Positions 40,898-51,304 are shown, counted from the first letter of the stretch. The stretch is 64,000 bases of DNA from Haloferax massiliensis (GCF_001368915.1 NZ_CSTE01000002.1:1532615-1596614), one strand, 5' to 3'. Translations and numbers: made by a program. The notes: generated by a model from the letters alone, not told the origin.

Positions 40898-41970
40898 GCG
40901 TCATCTCCGACATCGCGGCCGAACTCGCCGACGACGCGCGGAACGCCGCGATGGCTCCCGTCGAGTCGCTCAAGGACGCCAAGTACACCCTCGAAGGCGT
41001 CCGCGAGGGGCGCATCAGCCCCGCGACCGTGCTGAAGACCGCCGGCGTCACCCTCGGTGCCGCGGTCGTCGTCGCGCTCCTGCTGTTCCCGCTGTACTGG
41101 GTCGCCGTCGGAGCCTTCTCGGGCACCGGCGCGTCGCTGTACTCGTCGAGCGGGATTCGCCTGTGGCCGGCTGACCCGACCATCGAGCCGTTCCTCTGGG
41201 TCGTCGGCGACCTCATCGTCCCGAGCTACCGAATCAGCATCGGCCTCGGCGGCTACGAGGTGTTCCTCCAGACGCCCGAACTGACGTTCCTCGACGTGTC
41301 GCAGTACGGCGTCACGGAGACTTCGGAGTTCAAGCGGTTCTTCGCCAACAGCCTCACCGTGGCGATTCCGACGGTGATACTCGCCATGTGTCTCATCGTC
41401 CCCGGCGCGTACGCGCTGTCGCGCCGGCAGTTCATCGGCCGCTCGAAGGTGCTGTACGGCTACGTCCTGTTCACCCAAATCGGCGGCGGGCTGGGCGTCG
41501 CGCTCCTCATCGCGCTGTACGCCCTGTTCGTCCAGTTCGGCTTCAACGACGACAAGCTCGCGCTGTCGGCGTACTACGCCGCCACCGCGGTCCCGTTCAA
41601 CACGTGGCTCCTGAAGACGTACATGGACGGGATTCCCGTCTCCTACGAGGAGGCCGCGATGATAGACGGCGCGCCGTCGTGGAAAATCGTCACCGAGGTC
41701 ATCCTGCCGCTGTCGAAGGCGGGGCTGGCGACGGTGTTCATCTTCACCTTCCTCACCGGATGGACCGAGTTCGTCGTCGCCCAGACGCTGCTTTCGACGG
41801 ACAACTACACCCTGCCCGTCGGGCTGTACTCGCTCGTCGGCCGGTACTCCATCCCGTGGGCCCGGTTCTCGGCGTTCGCGCTCACGTTCGCCGCGCCCAT
41901 CATGCTCATCTACCTGTTCGCACAGCGCTACATCGAAGGTGGCCTGTCGTTCGGCGGGATGGAAGGATAG
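40894..41970 (+). CDS. sugar ABC transporter permease (MalG type)
   Basis: A 358-residue permease, longer than the usual 280 because of a 45-residue N-terminal extension and an extracytoplasmic loop of about 80 residues between the first two helices. The EAA loop is V-S-Y-E-E-A-A-M-I-D-G-A-P-S-W-K-I-V. The C-terminus ends E-G-G-L-S-F-G-G-M, as in MalG-type proteins. Last gene of the operon. Confidence 0.92.
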   Translation: MSVISDIAAELADDARNAAMAPVESLKDAKYTLEGVREGRISPATVLKTAGVTLGAAVVVALLLFPLYWVAVGAFSGTGASLYSSSGIRLWPADPTIEPFLWVVGDLIVPSYRISIGLGGYEVFLQTPELTFLDVSQYGVTETSEFKRFFANSLTVAIPTVILAMCLIVPGAYALSRRQFIGRSKVLYGYVLFTQIGGGLGVALLIALYALFVQFGFNDDKLALSAYYAATAVPFNTWLLKTYMDGIPVSYEEAAMIDGAPSWKIVTEVILPLSKAGLATVFIFTFLTGWTEFVVAQTLLSTDNYTLPVGLYSLVGRYSIPWARFSAFALTFAAPIMLIYLFAQRYIEGGLSFGGMEG

Positions 41971-42031
41971 GCGTCGGGCCGCCGACGCGCGCCTCTCTTT
42001 CCGTTTGGGGGTCTCTACCGCCGAGTACGCG

Positions 42032-42904
42032 TCACTGACCAACAAGTCGTCCGTAGACTCTCGTCTCCGCCCGGTACGTCAGATAACTCGCCAAACCGAG
42101 GGAGAACACAACCGGGAGAACGAACGTGGCGGACGAGGAGACGAGGTCCGACACTCCGAGTACGGTGAACGCGGCCGAGACGAGTCCCATCAGGAGACTC
42201 AACACGAGAAGCGAGGGCAGGAGGACGACGAGAAACTCCGCCGCGCGGTCCCCACCGCGTTCGGAGTCGGTGAGGGCGTAGCCGGCAACTGCGCCGAGAC
42301 AAGTCGCCACCACAGTTGCTGGCCCACCGTCGAGACTGAAGTTCGTCCGTGTCGCCGCGAGGTAGCTCCCGTAGACGGCGAACCCGGCCATGCCGAGAAT
42401 CAGCCCGACGATAGCACCCCTCGCCGACCCGAGAAGCCTGCCGCGGTGGCGACGGTACCACTCGCGGTCGACCCGATAGGCGAGCAGGTGCGCGACACCG
42501 AATGCGGCGACGGCGGTGAGAGTCGGAAGGACGAAGAACGGGACCGTAAACAGCCGCTCGCCGAGCAGCAACTGGAACGCCATCGTGGGGACGATAGCAA
42601 GCGCCCAGCAAACGACGAACGACCCGACGAAGACGACGCGACGACGGTGGGCCGACGGCGACGTCGAACCCCGGCCAGTCGTAATCCAACGGTACCCACC
42701 GAGCGCGCCGACGACGAGTCCGAGCGGTGCGGCGAACTGAATCGACGTCACCCAGTCGGGCGGAAAGAACGCGGCTGTCGTCGCTCGGTAGTAGTTCCCG
42801 AGGAGTCCGCCGAGGGTATCCAAGACGAAGGCCTGCACCAGACCCCACTGAAGGGCAGCGACGAGGACCTGTTTCCGCGTGGAAGGCGTATCCGAAGAGG
42901 GCAC
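42032..42904 (-). CDS. polytopic membrane protein, unknown
   Basis: A 290-residue protein with about seven or eight membrane helices, separated by basic cytoplasmic loops such as R-V-D-R-E-W-Y-R-R-H-R-G-R. No conserved catalytic or transport motif is recognised. GTG at 42904 is supported by TATTATAAT at 42929-42937, about 25-33 bp upstream. Adjacent but convergent to the permease operon; no functional link is evident. Confidence 0.75.
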   Translation of the reverse strand: MPSSDTPSTRKQVLVAALQWGLVQAFVLDTLGGLLGNYYRATTAAFFPPDWVTSIQFAAPLGLVVGALGGYRWITTGRGSTSPSAHRRRVVFVGSFVVCWALAIVPTMAFQLLLGERLFTVPFFVLPTLTAVAAFGVAHLLAYRVDREWYRRHRGRLLGSARGAIVGLILGMAGFAVYGSYLAATRTNFSLDGGPATVVATCLGAVAGYALTDSERGGDRAAEFLVVLLPSLLVLSLLMGLVSAAFTVLGVSDLVSSSATFVLPVVFSLGLASYLTYRAETRVYGRLVGQ

Positions 42905-43004
42905 GTTCCGATACGACACCGCCGCCGTATTATAATGTGCTGACAGGACACCTCGCCAGCGCCGACCATTGGCTCTCGTTCGCACACCCGCTGTTAATCC
43001 GAAG

Positions 43005-43147
43005 TTCTTAACCCTCCCCATAGGGAAAATCCGCCAACTCGCTGGCAACGCGGGCACGCCAGAGGGCACCCGTCACGCACGGGACGAAATGTGGTCTCAG
43101 GGGAGTTCCCCGACGGACTGAATCGCAAGCGCCCGCGGTGATACACA
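43005..43147 (+). promoter_or_regulatory. promoter and leader of rpl15e
   Basis: TTCTTAA at 43005-43011 is the probable TATA element, which would give an untranslated leader of about 110 nt, unusual in this window where most transcripts look leaderless. The leader contains a CCCGT-CACGC-ACGGG hairpin (43069-43083) and other GC-rich stems. It could be the site of ribosomal-protein autoregulation. Confidence 0.45.
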
Positions 43148-43738
43148 ATGGCACGAAGCTTCTATTCCCACATCAAGGAAGCGTGGAAGACCCCGAAGGA
43201 AGGCAAGCTGGCCGAACTCCAGTGGCAGCGAAAACAGGAGTGGCGCGAGCAGGGCGCTATCGAGCGCATCGAGCGCCCCACCCGCCTCGACAAGGCCCGT
43301 GAGCTCGGCTACAAGGCCAAGCAGGGCATCGTCGTGGTCCGCGTCTCCGTCCGCAAGGGCGGCGCGCGCAAACAGCGCCACAAGGCCGGCCGCCGCACGA
43401 AGCGCCAGGGCGTCAACCGCATCGGCCGCCGCAAGTCCATCCCGCGCATCGCGGAGGAGCGCGCCTCGCGCAAGCACCCCAACCTGCGCGTGCTGAACTC
43501 CTACGGCGTCGGACAGGACGGCTCCCAGAAGTGGCAGGAAGTCATCCTCGTCGACCCCGAGCACCCGGCCATCCAGAACGACGACGACCTCAACTGGATC
43601 TGCGACGACACCCACGACGGCCGCGCCTTCCGCGGTCTCACCAACGCGGGCAAGAAGAACCGCGGTCTCCAGAACCGCGGCAAGGGCACGGAGCACATCC
43701 GTCCCTCCATCCGCTCCGGCAACGGCCGCGGCAAGTAA
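43148..43738 (+). CDS. rpl15e: 50S ribosomal protein L15e
   Basis: A 196-residue archaeal/eukaryotic-type large-subunit protein. It starts M-A-R-S-F-Y-S-H-I-K-E-A-W and contains the highly conserved Q-W-R-K-Q-E-W-R-like helix (here Q-W-Q-R-K-Q-E-W-R), V-V-R-V-S-V-R-K-G-G-A-R-K, and H-P-N-L-R-V-L-N-S-Y-G-V-G-Q-D-G-S. The C-terminus is basic and unstructured. It is unusually basic for this genome, as expected for an rRNA-binding protein. Single gene with its own promoter. Confidence 0.97.
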   Translation: MARSFYSHIKEAWKTPKEGKLAELQWQRKQEWREQGAIERIERPTRLDKARELGYKAKQGIVVVRVSVRKGGARKQRHKAGRRTKRQGVNRIGRRKSIPRIAEERASRKHPNLRVLNSYGVGQDGSQKWQEVILVDPEHPAIQNDDDLNWICDDTHDGRAFRGLTNAGKKNRGLQNRGKGTEHIRPSIRSGNGRGK

Positions 43739-43768
43739 CGCCCCGCGCACCGCGCCAACTTTCTCTCT

Positions 43769-44356
43769 TTATCGACCGTCGAGCGATAGCGCGTCCCATC
43801 GAGTGGCGTACAGTCCCGCACCGACGAGACCCGGTCCCACGAGTGCGACGACGACTTGGAGAACGACGACGGCGACGACGGCGCGGCTAACGCCACAGAA
43901 TCCGACGAGACACATCTGCGGACCGCCGAGCGAAAAGAGGTGGCCGTCGGTGAGTCCACCGGGTGCGACGAAGAGCGTGGCGACGACCAACATCGCAATC
44001 GGCCACCCGTAGGTCGCAAACCGAAGGGCAGTCTCCGAGTCGAGCTGTTGGAACCGGGCGACGAGCCGCTGTCCTACGAGGAGCGGCAGCGTCCACAACA
44101 CGCCGGCGGCGGCGACGCCCGCGACGAGAATCGTCGCCGCGACTTCCCACATCGAACTGCCGCCGGCGACGACCCACACGACGACGGTCACGCCGAGGTA
44201 GAACACACCCGCCGCGAAGAACGCGCGCTGGAGGGCGAACTGAAACGGGCGGTCCCACCCGCGCCACAACAGGTGTGCGCCGAGCGTCACGACTGTGGCG
44301 ACACCGACGGTCAGCGCGAGGACGAAGACGGGGAGCAATCCGAGAGGGAGAGCCAT
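43769..44356 (-). CDS. polytopic membrane protein, unknown
   Basis: A 195-residue protein with five or six membrane helices and short loops. Two cysteines lie close together in M-C-L-V-G-F-C-G near residue 150, otherwise no motif is seen. ATG 44356. Convergent with rpl15e. No function assigned. Confidence 0.75.
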   Translation of the reverse strand: MALPLGLLPVFVLALTVGVATVVTLGAHLLWRGWDRPFQFALQRAFFAAGVFYLGVTVVVWVVAGGSSMWEVAATILVAGVAAAGVLWTLPLLVGQRLVARFQQLDSETALRFATYGWPIAMLVVATLFVAPGGLTDGHLFSLGGPQMCLVGFCGVSRAVVAVVVLQVVVALVGPGLVGAGLYATRWDALSLDGR

Positions 44357-44392
44357 ACGCCGGACTCCGACGCGACTCTTGATAAAATTTTG

Positions 44393-44746
44393 TCAGAACG
44401 GCGACGTGGGACCGAGGTCCGCTTCGCCCTCGTCCGCGGAGCCGTCTTCGACCGCGCCGTCCCACGCGTCGAAGCCGCCGCGGAGGCTGGACACGTCGGC
44501 GTCGACGTTGTCGTCGAGCACCGAGGCGACCTGCTTCGAACTCTTGCCGACGTAACACGAGACGACGACCTCGGCGGGCCACTCGCGGTCGAACACCTCG
44601 GGGCCGAGCGTCGCCGCCGGGAGGTTCTCCGAGTCGGGGATGTGTCCGGACGCGTACGACGAGGGGTCTCGGATGTCGACGACGGCGAGTTCGTCGTCGT
44701 CGGCCAGTCTCTCGCGTAGTTCGTCGGGCGTCGTCTCGGCGACCAT
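44393..44746 (-). CDS. rhodanese domain protein
   Basis: A 117-residue single-domain sulfurtransferase. The N-terminal T-P-D-E-L-R-E-R-L, V-V-D-I-R-D-P-S-S-Y and G-H-I-P-D-S segments are typical, and the active-site loop is S-C-Y-V-G-K-S-S, with the cysteine that carries the persulfide. The last 18 residues are acidic and disordered. It is divergent from ubaA with 139 bp between starts. Given the role of UbaA in sulfur transfer, the rhodanese may supply or channel sulfur there (inference). ATG 44746 is chosen; the upstream open frame has shadow composition. Confidence 0.9.
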   Translation of the reverse strand: MVAETTPDELRERLADDDELAVVDIRDPSSYASGHIPDSENLPAATLGPEVFDREWPAEVVVSCYVGKSSKQVASVLDDNVDADVSSLRGGFDAWDGAVEDGSADEGEADLGPTSPF

Positions 44747-44854
44747 ACCCGACGTGAGCGGGCGGAGCGCCAAAGGCGCGTCGCTTCCGGCGATGTCGTC
44801 GGCGGTAGCGACGACGGGCTGAGAGTCGAGACGCGGGGCGCGCCCGTGCCGCGG

Positions 44855-44860
44855 CTTTAT
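44855..44860 (+). promoter_or_regulatory. TATA box of ubaA
   Basis: CTTTAT at 44855-44860 lies 26-31 bp before ATG 44886, the leaderless spacing seen across the window. Confidence 0.5.
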
Positions 44861-44885
44861 TCGGGGGCGACGCCAACCTCGGGAT

Positions 44886-45698
44886 ATGACGCTCTCACTC
44901 GACGCCACCCAGTTGGACCGCTACTCGCGGCACATCATCATGGACGAGGTCGGCCCGGAGGGGCAAGGGCGACTGCTCTCCGCGCGGGTCGTCGTCGTCG
45001 GCGCGGGCGGGTTGGGCGCGCCGGCCATCCAGTACCTCGCGGCGGTCGGCGTCGGCGAACTCGTCGTCGTCGACGACGACGCGGTCGAGCGGAGCAACCT
45101 CCAGCGGCAGGTCATCCACCGCGACGACGACGTGGGAACCCCGAAGGCCGAGAGCGCCGCCGCGTTCGTCCGCGGGCTCAACCCCGACGTGTCGGTCGAA
45201 CCGGTCGAGGCCCGCGTGGACAAGTCGAACGTCCACGAAATCGTCGCCGACGCGGACGTGGTGGTCGACGCCTCGGACAACTTCCCGACGCGCTACCTGC
45301 TCAACGACGTCTGTCGCTTCGAGGGAATCCCGCTGGTCCACGGCGCGATATACAAGTTCGAGGGGCAGGCGACGACGCTCGTCCCCGAGGGGCCGTGTTA
45401 CCGGTGTCTGTTCCCCGAAGCGCCCGAGCCGGGGACCGTCCCCGACTGCGCGACGACGGGCGTCCTCGGTGTCCTCCCCGGAACGGTCGGCTGTATTCAG
45501 GCGACGGAAGCGATGAAGCTCCTGCTCGACGAGGGCGAGGTGCTCGACGGGCGGCTCCTGTTTTACGACGCCATGGACATGACGTTCGAGACGGTCCCGT
45601 ACCGGAAGAACCCGGACTGCCCCGTCTGCGGCGAGGGCGGCGTCGACTCCATCGAGGACATCGACTACGTCGAGAGCTGCGCGATCAGCCTCGACTGA
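44886..45698 (+). CDS. ubaA: SAMP-activating E1-like enzyme UbaA
   Basis: A 270-residue ThiF/MoeB/UBA4-type enzyme that adenylates the C-terminal glycine of the ubiquitin-like SAMPs, for protein conjugation and for sulfur transfer to tRNA and molybdopterin. The nucleotide-binding G-A-G-G-L-G-A-P lies at residues 39-46, R-S-N-L-Q-R-Q at 69-75 and D-A-S-D-N at 128-132. Zinc ligands are C-Y-R-C (171 and 174) and C-P-V-C near the C-terminus. The catalytic cysteine in P-D-C-A-T-T-G-V-L-G is Cys188, the same number as reported for H. volcanii UbaA. Confidence 0.95.
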   Translation: MTLSLDATQLDRYSRHIIMDEVGPEGQGRLLSARVVVVGAGGLGAPAIQYLAAVGVGELVVVDDDAVERSNLQRQVIHRDDDVGTPKAESAAAFVRGLNPDVSVEPVEARVDKSNVHEIVADADVVVDASDNFPTRYLLNDVCRFEGIPLVHGAIYKFEGQATTLVPEGPCYRCLFPEAPEPGTVPDCATTGVLGVLPGTVGCIQATEAMKLLLDEGEVLDGRLLFYDAMDMTFETVPYRKNPDCPVCGEGGVDSIEDIDYVESCAISLD

Positions 45699-45745
45699 GG
45701 AGAGAACTCCAACGCGGCGTCGTCGAACGCTCCGAGTCGGTCGCG

Positions 45746-47404
45746 CTACCGGTCGAACTGGAACCCGCCGAACTCGTCGTCGGACCCGCCGTCGGTCGCC
45801 GCGCGGACCGAGTCGGCGTCCGCGCCGTCGACCGCGTCGTCGAAGTCCATCGCGTCCAGTTCCTCGACCGCCGCGGCGTCGCCGCCGACGAGGGCGTCCA
45901 CCCGGTCGGCGAGCGCGTCGAGCGCGACCGTCTGGTCGGCCGTCGCGTCGGTGATGTCGGTCGTCGACGACTCGGCGGCGGTCGCGTGCTCTTGGGCCGT
46001 CTGAATCGTGCTCGTGACCTCCTCGATGTTCGTCGCCTGCGAGTCGGTCGCGCGGGCGACCTCGGTGACGCCGTTGGCCGCGGAATCCGCGGCGTCGGCG
46101 ATTTCGGAGAGCGAGGCGAGCACGTCCTCGATTTCGCCGGAGGCGACCTGAATCTGCTCGTGGGACTGCTCGGAGGCCAGCACCGTCTCGTCGGCCTGTT
46201 CCTGAATCTCCGTGATGCTGTCGGCGATCTCCTCCGTGTGCTCGTGGGTCTGGTTGGCGAGCTGTTTGACCTCGTCGGCGACGACCGAGAAGCCCTCGCC
46301 GGCCTCGCCCGCCCGGGCGGCCTCGATGTTCGCGTTGAGCGCGAGCAGGTTCGTCCGGTCTGCGACTTCGGCGATGACCTCGACGACCTCCTCGATGACG
46401 CCCATGCGCTGTTGCAGTTCGGTCACGCTGTCGAGCAGTTCGTCGGAGATATCGATGACCTGGTCGGTCGCGGTTCTGATGCTCTGTCCGGCCTCGTGGC
46501 CGTTTTCGGCGGCCACGCGGGCCTGGTTCGCCGCCGACGCGACCTCGTCTGAGGTGGCGGCGATCTCCTCCATGCTGGCCGACAGTTCCTGCATCTCCTC
46601 CGCGCCCGTCGAGAGGAGGTCCGCCTGCTCCGTGACCTGCGACTCGATGTCGGTCGCGGCGGTCGCGGCCCGCTGAATCGCCCCGCCGAGGTCGGCGGTC
46701 GTGGCGTCGACCTCGCTGGCGAGGCGGTCGAACCGGGTCGCCATCTCGTTGAGGTCCGAGACGACCGCCAGCGTCTCGTCGTCGAGGACGCCGCGGTCGT
46801 CCGTGAACGACGCCCGGGCCGAGAGGTCGCCGGCGGTGAGGCTCCCGATGGTGGCCGAGACCTCCTCGACGAGCGCCTCGGACGCCCGCTGTTTCTCCAC
46901 CGCGTCGGTCCGGTCGTGGACGGCCTCGACCACGCCGACGAGTTCGTCGCCCTCGAACAGCGGTTGAGCGGTGAACGAGATGTGCCGCTTCGCGCCGTGT
47001 CTGTCCGTCATCGTGCTGGTGTCGCGGTAGAGCCGGCGGCCCTCGTCGACCACGTCGAGTCCGTGGACCACGTCGGCGCCCCGCGGGTCGTCGAGCACCT
47101 TGTCGGCGAGGGTCTTCGCCCGCCGGCCGTCCGGGTAGAACAGTTCGCTCACGTGTTCCGACCCGAGCGCCTCCGCAGCGGGGACGCCCGTGAGCGTCGT
47201 AATCGGGGCGTTCCACGCGATGATTCGACCGTCGGCGTCGAGGACGAACACCGGCATCCCCACGCCGTCGAGCAGGGCACCGGCGTGCAACTGCTCGGCC
47301 GCCGCCGCGACCGTCTCTCGTTCGTCCGCCTGTGCGCCGCCGTCGGTCCGCGTCCGAGCCCCGGCCCCCGGGACCAGCGCCGCGAGTCGCGAAAGCAGGT
47401 CCAT
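45746..47404 (-). CDS. soluble PAS-domain chemotaxis transducer
   Basis: A 552-residue methyl-accepting chemotaxis protein without membrane helices. Residues about 35-165 form a PAS domain ([16 protein letters not shown]). A coiled-coil region leads into the signalling domain, whose hairpin tip reads [15 protein letters not shown] with [10 protein letters not shown]. The C-terminal tail (about 500-552) is acidic and ends G-G-F-Q-F-D-R. It senses a cytoplasmic cue such as redox or energy state. It lies 181 bp downstream of a membrane transducer on the same strand. Confidence 0.92.
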   Translation of the reverse strand: MDLLSRLAALVPGAGARTRTDGGAQADERETVAAAAEQLHAGALLDGVGMPVFVLDADGRIIAWNAPITTLTGVPAAEALGSEHVSELFYPDGRRAKTLADKVLDDPRGADVVHGLDVVDEGRRLYRDTSTMTDRHGAKRHISFTAQPLFEGDELVGVVEAVHDRTDAVEKQRASEALVEEVSATIGSLTAGDLSARASFTDDRGVLDDETLAVVSDLNEMATRFDRLASEVDATTADLGGAIQRAATAATDIESQVTEQADLLSTGAEEMQELSASMEEIAATSDEVASAANQARVAAENGHEAGQSIRTATDQVIDISDELLDSVTELQQRMGVIEEVVEVIAEVADRTNLLALNANIEAARAGEAGEGFSVVADEVKQLANQTHEHTEEIADSITEIQEQADETVLASEQSHEQIQVASGEIEDVLASLSEIADAADSAANGVTEVARATDSQATNIEEVTSTIQTAQEHATAAESSTTDITDATADQTVALDALADRVDALVGGDAAAVEELDAMDFDDAVDGADADSVRAATDGGSDDEFGGFQFDR

Positions 47405-47584
47405 GCGTCTACCTCACGTCGATTGCCGGTATAACGCTACGCTTCGAGCTATCATTGTTGATATTCGATGGTACAGAAGCGGTATCTTCTACCGAGTGGG
47501 TGCGGGAGAGGAACGGTCGAGAAAAGCGGTCGTCGGGCGGGGGAGAGCCGAAGGGGACCGGCGGGGGCCGAAACCGGGGACGAG

Positions 47585-50041
47585 TCAGTCGGAACGGCCG
47601 TCGTCGGTGCGGTCGGTGCCGTCGCCGTCGAGGCCGCCGTCAGTCGCCGGCGCGTCGAGTTCGGCGACCGAAGCGGCGTCGGAGTCGGTGAACGCGCCGT
47701 CGCGGTCCGCGCCGTCGTGGTCGACGGTGAACTCGGAGACGAGCGACATCAGCCGCTCGGACTGGGTGGCGAGGCGGTCCGCGCCGTCGGAGACCTCGCT
47801 GAGCGAGGCGGTCTGTTGTTCGGCCGCGGCGGCGACCGACTCGGCTCGCTCGGCGGTCTCGTCGCTGATATCGGACACGCGGTCCATCATCGACGCGACC
47901 TCCTCGGTCGAGGCGGCCTGCTCGTCGGTGGTCCGGCTGATTTCGTCGACGCCGTCGGTCGTCTCCCGGACGTTCTCGACGATGGTGTCCAGCGAGTCGC
48001 GGGCGGTCTGGACCGCGTCGACGCCGGAGTCGACGGCGTCGCGGGTCTCGCGCATCTCGGAGACGGACGCCGCAGACTTCGCTTGGACCTCCTCGATGGT
48101 CGCCTCGATTTCCTCGGCGGAGGCCTTGGTCTCGCCGGCGAGTTCCTTGACCTCGTTGGCGACGACCGAGAAGCCCTCGCCGGCCGTCCCGGCGCGGGCG
48201 GCCTCGATGTTCGCGTTGAGCGCGAGGATGTTCGTCTGCTCCGCGATGTCGGTGATGAGTTCGACGATGTCGCCGATTTCGGCCATGTCGCCTTCGAGGT
48301 CCTCGATGCGGTCGACCGTCCGGCGGGTCTGGGTCTCGACGGTCTCGATGGTGTCGATGGCGTTGGCGGCCGCCTCGTGGCCGTCCTCGCTCGCTTCGAG
48401 GGTGTGCTGGGCCGTCTCTTCGAGCTCGCTCGCCGAGGAGGCGACCTCCTCGATGGTCGCAGAGAGGTTGCTCGTCTCGCTCGTCGTCTGCCGGAGGTTC
48501 TCGCGCTGTTCGTGCGCGCCCTCGGCCATGACCTGCGTGGACTCGCTGACCTGCCGGCTGGCGCGCTCTATCTCCTGGGAACTCGCGGTGACCTCCTGGC
48601 TGGCCGCGGCGACGGTCTCGGCGAACTCGACGACCTCCGCGACGGTCGCTTCGAGCTCGTCGGCCATGTCGTTGAACGACCGCGCCATCTCGTTCATCGC
48701 GTCGTTGTCGGCGTCCTCCGACATCCGGCGCGTGAGGTCGCCGTCGGCGGCGTCCGCCATCGTCTGGCTGAACTCGGCGGCCGTCGCTTCGAGTTCGGTG
48801 ATGAGGGCTTCCAGTTCCGTGTGCGTTCGGCCCATCGACTCGCCGAAGGAACCCGGGATGTCCTCGTCGAGGACGGGGTCGTCGAAGCGCTTGTCCGCGA
48901 GCGCCTCGGCCTGCCCGGCGACGGTCGTCAGGTACGCCTGCATCGACTCGAAGGAGTCGTACAGCCGGCCCATCTCGTCGATGCGGGCGGTGTTCGGGAG
49001 GTCGCCGTCCACCTCGCCGCTGGCGATGTCGTCGGCGTTGCGGGCGACGACCGAGAGGGACCGCGCGGTGCCGCGGCCCATGGTCGCGCCGACGAGGAAC
49101 AGCGCGCCGACGGCGAAGGCGACGAGGAGCATCACGTTCGTCGTCACCTGCGACTGGAGCGCGAACGCCCGTTCGGCCGGGACGTGGTAGGTGAGCACCC
49201 AGTCGGTGCCGGTGATGGGCGCGTACGCCATCGCGTACTCGCCGGACTCCATGCCCGTGCGGGCGGAGACGACCTCGTAGCCGGTCTGGCCGGACAGCGC
49301 CGCGTCGATGGCCTCGATTGACGAGCCGTCGGCGGCCGCGTACTCGTCGAGGATAGACGCCTTGCGGTTGTCGAACAGGATGGTCCCGGACTCGGTGACG
49401 ACCTTGGTGTCGCCGGTCGCGTAGGGCGATTCGAACTGGTGGGAGCCGGCTTCGAGCGACGCCGTCAGGACGACTGCGCCGTTGGCTCCGGAGACGGGCG
49501 CGGCGAACGCGACGATCGGCTCGCCGCCGGACTCGTAGGGCTCGGAGACGGTCACGGACTGCCCCGACGCCAGCGCCGCGGCGTCGTCGGCCCACGGCGC
49601 GGACAGCGAGTCGAGCGACTGGCCGGTCGCGCTGTCGGTCGTGCTGGCGACGACCGCCCCGGTGTCGGCGTCGACGTAGTGGAGCGAGCGAACGTCGCCG
49701 GAGAGCTGGATGAGCTTCCCTTCGAGCCACCGCTGGTGGTCGGCCGCCGAGGTGCCCGCCGGCTGGTCGGCGAGCGACTCGGCGAGGAACGAGACGGTCG
49801 ACTCCTTCGAAGTCACCCAGTCGGAGACCGACTTCGCCTCCGTCGCCGCCGCGCCGCGAATCTGCGATTCGGTCTGCGACTCGACGACCGACTTGGTGTC
49901 GAAGTGGATGTACGCGCCCGCGCCGCCCATGACGAGCGCGATGAGGAGGAGCACGACGCCGAACTTCGCCGCGTAGCGCCGGCGAATCACGTTCGGAAGC
50001 GCCCGTTCGAGGAGGCTCGTCAGCCGCGAGAACGGGTTCAT
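47585..50041 (-). CDS. membrane chemotaxis transducer with extracellular Cache-type domain
   Basis: An 818-residue transducer. Membrane helix 1 (about 28-46) and helix 2 (about 300-324) flank an extracellular domain with double-Cache character ([19 protein letters not shown]). Two HAMP-like regions follow, then the signalling domain with [15 protein letters not shown] and an acidic tail. Its ATG overlaps the stop of the upstream solute-binding lipoprotein gene (ATGA). The pair parallels the BasB-BasT and CosB-CosT systems of Halobacterium, in which a lipoprotein presents ligand to the transducer. Confidence 0.92.
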   Translation of the reverse strand: MNPFSRLTSLLERALPNVIRRRYAAKFGVVLLLIALVMGGAGAYIHFDTKSVVESQTESQIRGAAATEAKSVSDWVTSKESTVSFLAESLADQPAGTSAADHQRWLEGKLIQLSGDVRSLHYVDADTGAVVASTTDSATGQSLDSLSAPWADDAAALASGQSVTVSEPYESGGEPIVAFAAPVSGANGAVVLTASLEAGSHQFESPYATGDTKVVTESGTILFDNRKASILDEYAAADGSSIEAIDAALSGQTGYEVVSARTGMESGEYAMAYAPITGTDWVLTYHVPAERAFALQSQVTTNVMLLVAFAVGALFLVGATMGRGTARSLSVVARNADDIASGEVDGDLPNTARIDEMGRLYDSFESMQAYLTTVAGQAEALADKRFDDPVLDEDIPGSFGESMGRTHTELEALITELEATAAEFSQTMADAADGDLTRRMSEDADNDAMNEMARSFNDMADELEATVAEVVEFAETVAAASQEVTASSQEIERASRQVSESTQVMAEGAHEQRENLRQTTSETSNLSATIEEVASSASELEETAQHTLEASEDGHEAAANAIDTIETVETQTRRTVDRIEDLEGDMAEIGDIVELITDIAEQTNILALNANIEAARAGTAGEGFSVVANEVKELAGETKASAEEIEATIEEVQAKSAASVSEMRETRDAVDSGVDAVQTARDSLDTIVENVRETTDGVDEISRTTDEQAASTEEVASMMDRVSDISDETAERAESVAAAAEQQTASLSEVSDGADRLATQSERLMSLVSEFTVDHDGADRDGAFTDSDAASVAELDAPATDGGLDGDGTDRTDDGRSD

Positions 50042-51282
50042 TGCGCACCTCCGGACTCGAAGAACTGGCGCTGGAGGAGCTCGACCTGCTCGACGGAGCC
50101 GTCGTGGACCCGCTCGACGAGGTACGAACTCAGCGGTTCGAGCGCCTCCGTGAGGTCGACCCCGCTCGACGCGCCCTGATAGTTCAGTTCGCGGCCGGCG
50201 TCGACGAGCGTCCGAACCCGGTCGAACTCGCCGACGGAGACAGTGTGGCCGGTCCCGCCCGAGACGACCTGCAGGGCGTCGGCGATGGCCGGACCCGACG
50301 CCTCGCCGGCGTACTCCGCCGCGGTCGCCATGAGGAACAAGGCGTCGTAGGCGTTCGCCGCGTAGGGCTGGAGCGGCGCGATGTCGGAGAGCCGCTGGGA
50401 GAGGTCGAAGTAGCCGTCCGTTCGAACCGACGACAGCGAGGCGCTGTAGAAGCCCTCGTAGTAGGGCGGAATCTCGCCGTCGAACAGGCCCGCCGAGAAG
50501 ACCCACGGGGCCTCGTGGTCGGACGCGCCGTAGGCGTCGAGGACGCCCCGTTCCTGCCCGGGGACGCTGACGAAGCCGACCGCGTCGGGCGAGTCGGCGA
50601 ACACCTCGTCGACGACGCCGCCGAAGCCCTCCGCGCTCGGGTCGTAGCTGACCTCGGTAACGACCTCCGCGTCGAGTTGGTCGGCGAGCGTGGTTCCGAG
50701 GTCGGAGCCGAAGGCTCCGTCGACGGTGAGGAGGGCGACTCGGTCGGCGTCGGCGTACTGCGGCGCGTCGAGAATCTTCGCCATCGCGGTCGCCTGCAGG
50801 CTGTCGCTCGGGACGGTCCGGCCGAAGAACTTCCGGCCGTCGGCGCGCCCGGCGTCCGAGAGCCGCGGGTTCGTGCTCGCCGGACTCATCTCCATGACGG
50901 CGTCGGCCGCCGCCTTCGGCGCGAGCGCGAGCGACACGTCGCTGACGAGGCCGCCGACGAAGCCGACGACGCCCGCGTCGGCCAGCGAGGCGTAGCCGTC
51001 GGTCGCGACCGACGCGGACCCCTCCGTGTCCACGGCGGTCAGTTCGACCGGTCGCCCGAGCACGCCGCCCGCCCGGTTGATGTCCTCGACCGCCTGCTCG
51101 GCGGCGCGCTTGCCGTGCGTTCCAACCTGCTCCAGCGACCCGCTGACGGGCAACATCGCCCCGAATCGAACGGGTTCCCCGGACTCCGTTCCGAACGTCC
51201 CCACGCACCCGGACAGCGAGCCGAGTCCCACCGCGCCGGCGGCGGTGCGGAGAAACGTTCGTCTGTCGTACCTGACTGTCAC
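50038..51282 (-). CDS. ABC-type amino-acid-like solute-binding lipoprotein
   Basis: A 414-residue class I periplasmic-binding-protein-like protein of the LivK/branched-chain type. It carries a Tat signal D-R-R-T-F-L-R-T and lipobox L-S-G-C with Cys26, so it is a Tat lipoprotein. The binding domain has [22 protein letters not shown] and N-A-Y-D-A-L-F-L-M. No permease or ATPase gene is nearby; instead it overlaps a chemotaxis transducer gene, so it is more likely a taxis receptor subunit than part of an importer. GTG 51282 is supported by a TATA element 23-31 bp upstream. Confidence 0.9.
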   Translation of the reverse strand: MTVRYDRRTFLRTAAGAVGLGSLSGCVGTFGTESGEPVRFGAMLPVSGSLEQVGTHGKRAAEQAVEDINRAGGVLGRPVELTAVDTEGSASVATDGYASLADAGVVGFVGGLVSDVSLALAPKAAADAVMEMSPASTNPRLSDAGRADGRKFFGRTVPSDSLQATAMAKILDAPQYADADRVALLTVDGAFGSDLGTTLADQLDAEVVTEVSYDPSAEGFGGVVDEVFADSPDAVGFVSVPGQERGVLDAYGASDHEAPWVFSAGLFDGEIPPYYEGFYSASLSSVRTDGYFDLSQRLSDIAPLQPYAANAYDALFLMATAAEYAGEASGPAIADALQVVSGGTGHTVSVGEFDRVRTLVDAGRELNYQGASSGVDLTEALEPLSSYLVERVHDGSVEQVELLQRQFFESGGAQ

Positions 51283-51304
51283 AGATTTTCCGAGACAGCT
51301 CCCG

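Noticed and set aside
44895-47216. A 773-codon minus-strand open frame opposite ubaA and overlapping the PAS transducer
   Set aside because: Both overlapped genes carry strong motifs in their own frames; this frame is arginine-rich with none.
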